A DNA stretch of 10,000 nt from Thiobacillus sp. (GTDB lineage Bacteria > Pseudomonadota > Gammaproteobacteria > Burkholderiales > Thiobacillaceae), in NCBI GenBank assembly GCA_020217265.1, contig JAIWOS010000155.1, forward strand, positions 1 through 10,000, in the 5' to 3' direction. Every line of letters starts with the position of its first letter. The first letter of the stretch is position 1. A model generated the notes under the pieces. It was not told the DNA's origin, ran no database searches, and was given only the letters and a program-made list of their open reading frames with translations. This document shows positions 7,031 to 10,000 of this stretch, in pieces. The translations under genes were made by a program, and so were the position numbers.

Positions 7031-9123
7031 TGGCTTACGCACTGGGGATCCGCAGTCGCGTGATCGGACTGGCCGTCGTGCCGGTCGCCATCGTCGGCAT
7101 GCTGATGCTGTTCCAGCTCATCGCCGCCAAGATCGACGATCTCGATCATTCGCTGCGCACGCGCGCGGTGGCGATCGCGCGCCAGCTCGCGCCGGCGGCG
7201 GAGTATGGCGTGGCATCCGGCAATATCGAGGTGTTGCAGACCCTGCTGGAAAAGGCGGCGATCGAACCCGACATCCGGGGCGTGGCGGTGTTTTCCGGCA
7301 ACGGGCAATGGCTGGCCCAGGTTGGGCTCGGCACCTGGGTCAACCCGCTGCGCGACCGGCTGCCTGGCGACCGTATCCATGCCGTGGAGTATGCCGACCG
7401 GCTGGTGTACTACGCGCCGATCACCCGCACCGAGGTGGTGGTAGACGACTTTCAGGCGGTCGAATCAGGCTTGGCCGTGCCCAATACGCACACCCGCCTG
7501 CTGGGCTGGGTTGGTCTCGACGTCTCGCGCGACGCCACCATTCGCAGCCAGCGCAAGGCCATTCTGAAGAGTCTCGCCATTCTGCTCGTCGGCCTGGCCG
7601 TGAGCCTATACCTGGCCTGGCGCATCGGCCGCCAGATCACGCGGCCGATACTCGCACTCACACATACCGTGAGCCGCATCGGCGAAGGCCACCTGGACGA
7701 GCGCGTGGCTCAGTCCTGCGAGGCCGAACTGGGCATGCTGCAGCGCGGCATCAATCACATGGCGGCGCATCTCCAGGCGGCGCAGGACCAGATGCAGGAA
7801 AAAATCGATCAGGCCACTGCGCGGCTCGTATACCAGGCCAGCCACGACGCGCTGACGGGCCTCATCAACCGGCGCGAGTTCGAGCAGCGACTGGAGCGCC
7901 TGCTGCAATCCGCGATCCAGCAGGGCCGCGAGCATGCGCTGTGCTACATGGACCTCGACCAGTTCAAGGTGATCAACGACTCCTGCGGGCACGCCGCAGG
8001 CGACGAACTGCTGCGCCAGCTCGCTCTCTTGCTGAAATCCAACCTGCGCGAGCGCGACACGCTGGCGCGGCTGGGGGGGGACGAGTTCGCGCTGTTGCTC
8101 GAAAACTGCGGGCTGGACGACGCCATCCAGGTGGCCGATCTGTTCCGCGCCGAAGTGCAGCGTTTCCGCTTCAAGTGGGGGGATCGCATTTTCGCGGTCG
8201 GCATGAGCGTCGGCATGGTGGCGATCACCCGCGACAGCGGCACCGCCGCCAATCTGCTGTCGGCGGCCGACGCGGCGTGCTACGTGGCCAAGGATCGCGG
8301 TCGCAACCAGATCCACGTCTACGAAAGCCGCGACCTCGACCTGGTTCGCCATCGCGGCGAGATGCAATGGGTCGCCCGCATCCAGCGCGCCATCGAAGAC
8401 GGCCGCCTGCGTCTGGCCTGGCAGGAAATTCGCCGCGCCGATGGCAGCACGGAGCGCGCGCGCCACGTCGAATTGCTGCTGCGCATGGTGGACGAGGATG
8501 GAACGCTGATCCTGCCGATGGCCTTCATCCCCGCGGCGGAGCGCTATTTCGTGATGCCTTCCCTGGACCAGTGGGTGATCGAGGAAACCCTGCGCCTGTG
8601 CCAGCGTTATTTTGGCGCCGGCCGCGAGGCGCAGACGCATTGCCTGTTTGCGGTGAATCTCTCGGGGGCGTCGCTCAAGGATCCGAGCTTCCGCGACATG
8701 CTGCTGGCACGTCTGGAGGCCGACCCTGCCGTGGGGCCGCATCTCTGCTTCGAAATCACCGAGACGGCGGCAATCGGCAACCTGTCGGTGGTCAACGGCT
8801 TCATCGAGGCGATGCGTAGTTACGGGTGCAGCTTCGCGCTCGACGACTTCGGCAGCGGCCTGTCGTCGTTCAATTACCTGAAGAACCTCTCTGTCGACTA
8901 CCTCAAGATCGACGGTGCCTTCGTGCGCGACATCGTCAACAATCCGGTCGACCGCTCGATGGTCGAGGCGGTGCACCGCATCGGCCACCAGCTCGGCCTC
9001 AAGACCGTGGCGGAATTCGTCGAATCGGACGCCACGCTGGCGCTGCTACGCCAGATCGGCGTGGATTTCGTACAGGGCAACGGGGTGCATGCCCCAGAGC
9101 CGATCGAAACGCTGTGCGGCTAG
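7030..9123 (+). CDS. Membrane-bound GGDEF-EAL protein (cyclic di-GMP turnover) with periplasmic sensor and HAMP domains
   Basis: A 697-residue inner-membrane protein that probably makes and/or degrades cyclic di-GMP. Order: TM1 (about 11-31); periplasmic region 32-178, whose EYGVASGNIEVLQTLLEKA stretch resembles the BarA/UhpB-type sCache fold (tentative); TM2 (about 181-197); HAMP (about 198-250); short coiled segment; GGDEF domain about 265-435; EAL domain about 443-695. The GGDEF motif is canonical (349-353), with the RxxD product-inhibition site R340-D343 exactly five residues before it. In the EAL domain the signature is ELL (481-483). Catalytic residues E481, N543, E575, D605-D606 (LDDFG), K626, E662 or E665 and Q682 are present, and loop 6 DFGSGLSS is intact; QGNG replaces the usual QGY. 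Both activities are therefore possible. ATG 7030 has GGGAGGTGAG at 7015-7024 and overlaps the previous stop (TGATG), indicating coupling. Confidence 0.94.
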   Translation: MAYALGIRSRVIGLAVVPVAIVGMLMLFQLIAAKIDDLDHSLRTRAVAIARQLAPAAEYGVASGNIEVLQTLLEKAAIEPDIRGVAVFSGNGQWLAQVGLGTWVNPLRDRLPGDRIHAVEYADRLVYYAPITRTEVVVDDFQAVESGLAVPNTHTRLLGWVGLDVSRDATIRSQRKAILKSLAILLVGLAVSLYLAWRIGRQITRPILALTHTVSRIGEGHLDERVAQSCEAELGMLQRGINHMAAHLQAAQDQMQEKIDQATARLVYQASHDALTGLINRREFEQRLERLLQSAIQQGREHALCYMDLDQFKVINDSCGHAAGDELLRQLALLLKSNLRERDTLARLGGDEFALLLENCGLDDAIQVADLFRAEVQRFRFKWGDRIFAVGMSVGMVAITRDSGTAANLLSAADAACYVAKDRGRNQIHVYESRDLDLVRHRGEMQWVARIQRAIEDGRLRLAWQEIRRADGSTERARHVELLLRMVDEDGTLILPMAFIPAAERYFVMPSLDQWVIEETLRLCQRYFGAGREAQTHCLFAVNLSGASLKDPSFRDMLLARLEADPAVGPHLCFEITETAAIGNLSVVNGFIEAMRSYGCSFALDDFGSGLSSFNYLKNLSVDYLKIDGAFVRDIVNNPVDRSMVEAVHRIGHQLGLKTVAEFVESDATLALLRQIGVDFVQGNGVHAPEPIETLCG

Positions 9124-9289
9124 TGTTCCGAACCACAAGTTTGCGTACATGCCGAGACGCGCTTCCGTGCGCCGAGTGTGCGAAGCGAACCGCAGCCCTG
9201 GCCATCGCTGTGGCGAGGAGCCGCGACAAGTCAATCGGCGATGCGGAGCACGTCGAGCATAGTGAAGCTCGTGGCTTGATGCGCTGGCT

Positions 9290-9496
9290 TCAGTGGGCGC
9301 CAAAGCCCGCTGCAACGATGGCCTCGATCATCGCGGCGCGATCGATGCGGGCGGGGTCGTAGGTGACCTGAGCCTTACCCGGGTCGAGCGTCACCTCGAC
9401 GCTTTGCACCCCGGGCAGTTCGGTCAGGATTTTCTGCACGCTGGCGACGCAGCCGCCGCAGCTCATGCCGGTGACAGTCAACAGGATTTCGTTCAT
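9290..9496 (-). CDS. Heavy-metal-associated (HMA) domain protein, CopZ-like copper chaperone
   Basis: A 68-residue single-domain cytoplasmic protein that binds a soft metal ion, most likely Cu(I), and passes it to a partner such as a P-type ATPase. The GMxCxxC motif is GMSCGGC at residues 10-16, with ligands C13 and C16. The remaining pattern fits the ferredoxin-like HMA fold: LLTVTGM strand, CVASVQKILTELPGV helix, VQSVEVTLDPGKAQVTYDP hairpin, MIEAIVAAGFGAH final helix. With no signal peptide, a MerP-type periplasmic role is unlikely. No copper ATPase or CueR-like regulator gene is in view, so the partner must be elsewhere. No clear Shine-Dalgarno precedes ATG 9496. A TACAAT hexamer on the minus strand (9530-9535) could be a -10 element, without a convincing -35. 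The gene is 53 bases downstream of flgM and converges with the GGDEF-EAL gene. Confidence 0.9.
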   Translation of the reverse strand: MNEILLTVTGMSCGGCVASVQKILTELPGVQSVEVTLDPGKAQVTYDPARIDRAAMIEAIVAAGFGAH

Positions 9497-9549
9497 TGGA
9501 AAGGCCCCGGTGAGTATGATCGAGGCCGGATTGTACGGCGACTGGCGGG

Positions 9550-9858
9550 TTATTTCTTGCGCGGGCGCTTGCGCAGGGCTTCCTTGGTGTGGTCGATCAG
9601 GCGGTCGGCCACCACCTCGGCATCGACGGTGAAGCTGCCATCGGCCAGCGCGGCCTTCACCGACTCGATCTTGCCGGTGTCGGTCACGTCCATCGAGGCG
9701 ATCTGCGATTCCAGCGCGCGGATGCGGGTGCTCGATTCGGTGAGGGTCAGCGAGTCGCCGCCGCCGGCGCTCGGGGCGGCAGTCTTGCTGGCGCCCTTGC
9801 CCTTGGCGGCAGATACCTTGGCGGTGGCGGGTGGGGTGATGCGCTTATCGATTTTCAC
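9550..9858 (-). CDS. flgM: Anti-sigma-28 factor FlgM
   Basis: Binds sigma-28 (FliA) and blocks late flagellar gene expression until the hook-basal body is finished, when FlgM is exported. It is 102 residues from GTG 9858 and starts MKIDKRITPP, close to the usual MKI...P opening of the family. A disordered Ala/Lys/Gly-rich N-terminal half (about 11-36) precedes the conserved sigma-binding C-terminal half (about 40-92), which reads TRIRALESQIAS then TGKIESVKAALADGSFTVDAEVVADRLI, the typical FlgM helices. The tail is unusually basic (RKRPRKK). GTG 9858 is preferred because AGGA lies six bases upstream; a longer frame from 9918 would start inside the sigma-28 promoter. flgN does not follow: the next gene is CopZ-like. 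Other flagellar genes may lie beyond the right edge. Confidence 0.88.
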   Translation of the reverse strand: MKIDKRITPPATAKVSAAKGKGASKTAAPSAGGGDSLTLTESSTRIRALESQIASMDVTDTGKIESVKAALADGSFTVDAEVVADRLIDHTKEALRKRPRKK

Positions 9859-9902
9859 GGACAGTCCTGGTCGCTTGTATAGATTGGGGGAATACAAGAG
9901 TG

Positions 9903-9930
9903 CTATCGGCCCCCGCACGACTTTTCTTTA
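9903..9930 (-). promoter_or_regulatory. Sigma-28 (FliA) flagellar promoter of flgM
   Basis: On the minus strand TAAA (9927-9930) is followed by 16 bases and then GCCGATAG (9903-9910). The enterobacterial sigma-28 consensus is TAAA-N15-GCCGATAA, so the -10 matches seven of eight and the -35 core is perfect, with a spacer one base longer than ideal. Transcription would begin near 9896, about 38 bases before the GTG of flgM. Autoregulated late-class expression of flgM from such a promoter is known in enterobacteria, which supports both calls. Confidence 0.75.
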
Positions 9931-9975
9931 ACCGTTTTCTCGACCGTTCGGCGGTTCGGAGCGACCGCTGGCCCG

Positions 9976-9997
9976 CGTTCCCGCCGTGGCGGGAACG
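9976..9997. repeat. Perfect inverted repeat at the right edge
   Basis: CGTTCCCGCC (9976-9985) and GGCGGGAACG (9988-9997) are exact reverse complements separated by GT, forming a 10-bp stem with a small loop. No T-run adjoins it on either strand within the window. It lies upstream of flgM and could be the terminator of a minus-strand gene beyond base 10000, or an operator or genome-wide dispersed palindrome. Confidence 0.5.
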
Positions 9998-10000
9998 TCA

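Noticed and set aside
6951..8819. Open frame of 622 codons on the plus strand overlapping the GGDEF-EAL gene
   Set aside because: Extremely Arg/Pro/Gly-rich with no domain; it is the shifted frame of a gene with all motifs in another frame.
7606..8988. Open frame of 460 codons on the minus strand opposite the GGDEF-EAL gene
   Set aside because: Antisense to conserved catalytic motifs, no signal or domain of its own.
9246..9276. Imperfect hairpin between the convergent GGDEF-EAL and CopZ-like genes as a terminator
   Set aside because: The stem is interrupted (CACG/CGTG and AGC/GCT with a bulge) and no T-run follows on either strand; the 166-base gap 9124-9289 otherwise shows nothing.

Overview
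The window is GC-rich with tightly packed genes and reads like a proteobacterial chromosome. A betaproteobacterium, perhaps Thiobacillus-like, is my best guess from protein style and gene order, but this is inference and not a species call. There are no RNA genes, insertion sequences, CRISPR arrays or clear signs of recent transfer.

Left part (1-1740). The 3' end of an oligopeptide/dipeptide ABC transporter ATPase (OppF/DppF type) runs in from the left edge. After a 259-base gap comes a secreted eight-strand-type outer-membrane beta-barrel protein with a strong ribosome binding site, closed by a perfect 11-bp hairpin. A small two-helix membrane protein of unknown function follows.

Central part (1738-6089). 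Here lies a recognisable conserved neighbourhood: mltD (lytic transglycosylase with LysM repeats) and gloB (glyoxalase II) on the minus strand, divergent from a YafS-like methyltransferase, rnhA (RNase HI) and dnaQ (DNA polymerase III proofreading subunit) on the plus strand. Escherichia coli has the same order. The two divergent starts are only 29 bases apart, and the plus-strand genes overlap or nearly touch.

Right-central part (6086-9123). The replication genes run directly into two tightly coupled genes: a secreted periplasmic-binding-protein-like protein (ABC_sub_bind type, with no transporter beside it) and a membrane-anchored GGDEF-EAL protein with HAMP, an intact GGDEF active site, an RxxD inhibitory site and nearly all EAL catalytic residues. 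The likely logic is that the soluble protein senses something in the periplasm and the membrane protein turns it into a change in cyclic di-GMP. This pair is the most interesting unit in the window.

Right edge (9124-10000). On the minus strand are a CopZ-like copper-binding protein and flgM, the anti-sigma-28 factor. flgM has a good match to a sigma-28 (FliA) flagellar promoter 44 bases before its GTG start, and flagellar genes probably continue beyond the right edge. A perfect 10-bp inverted repeat closes the window.
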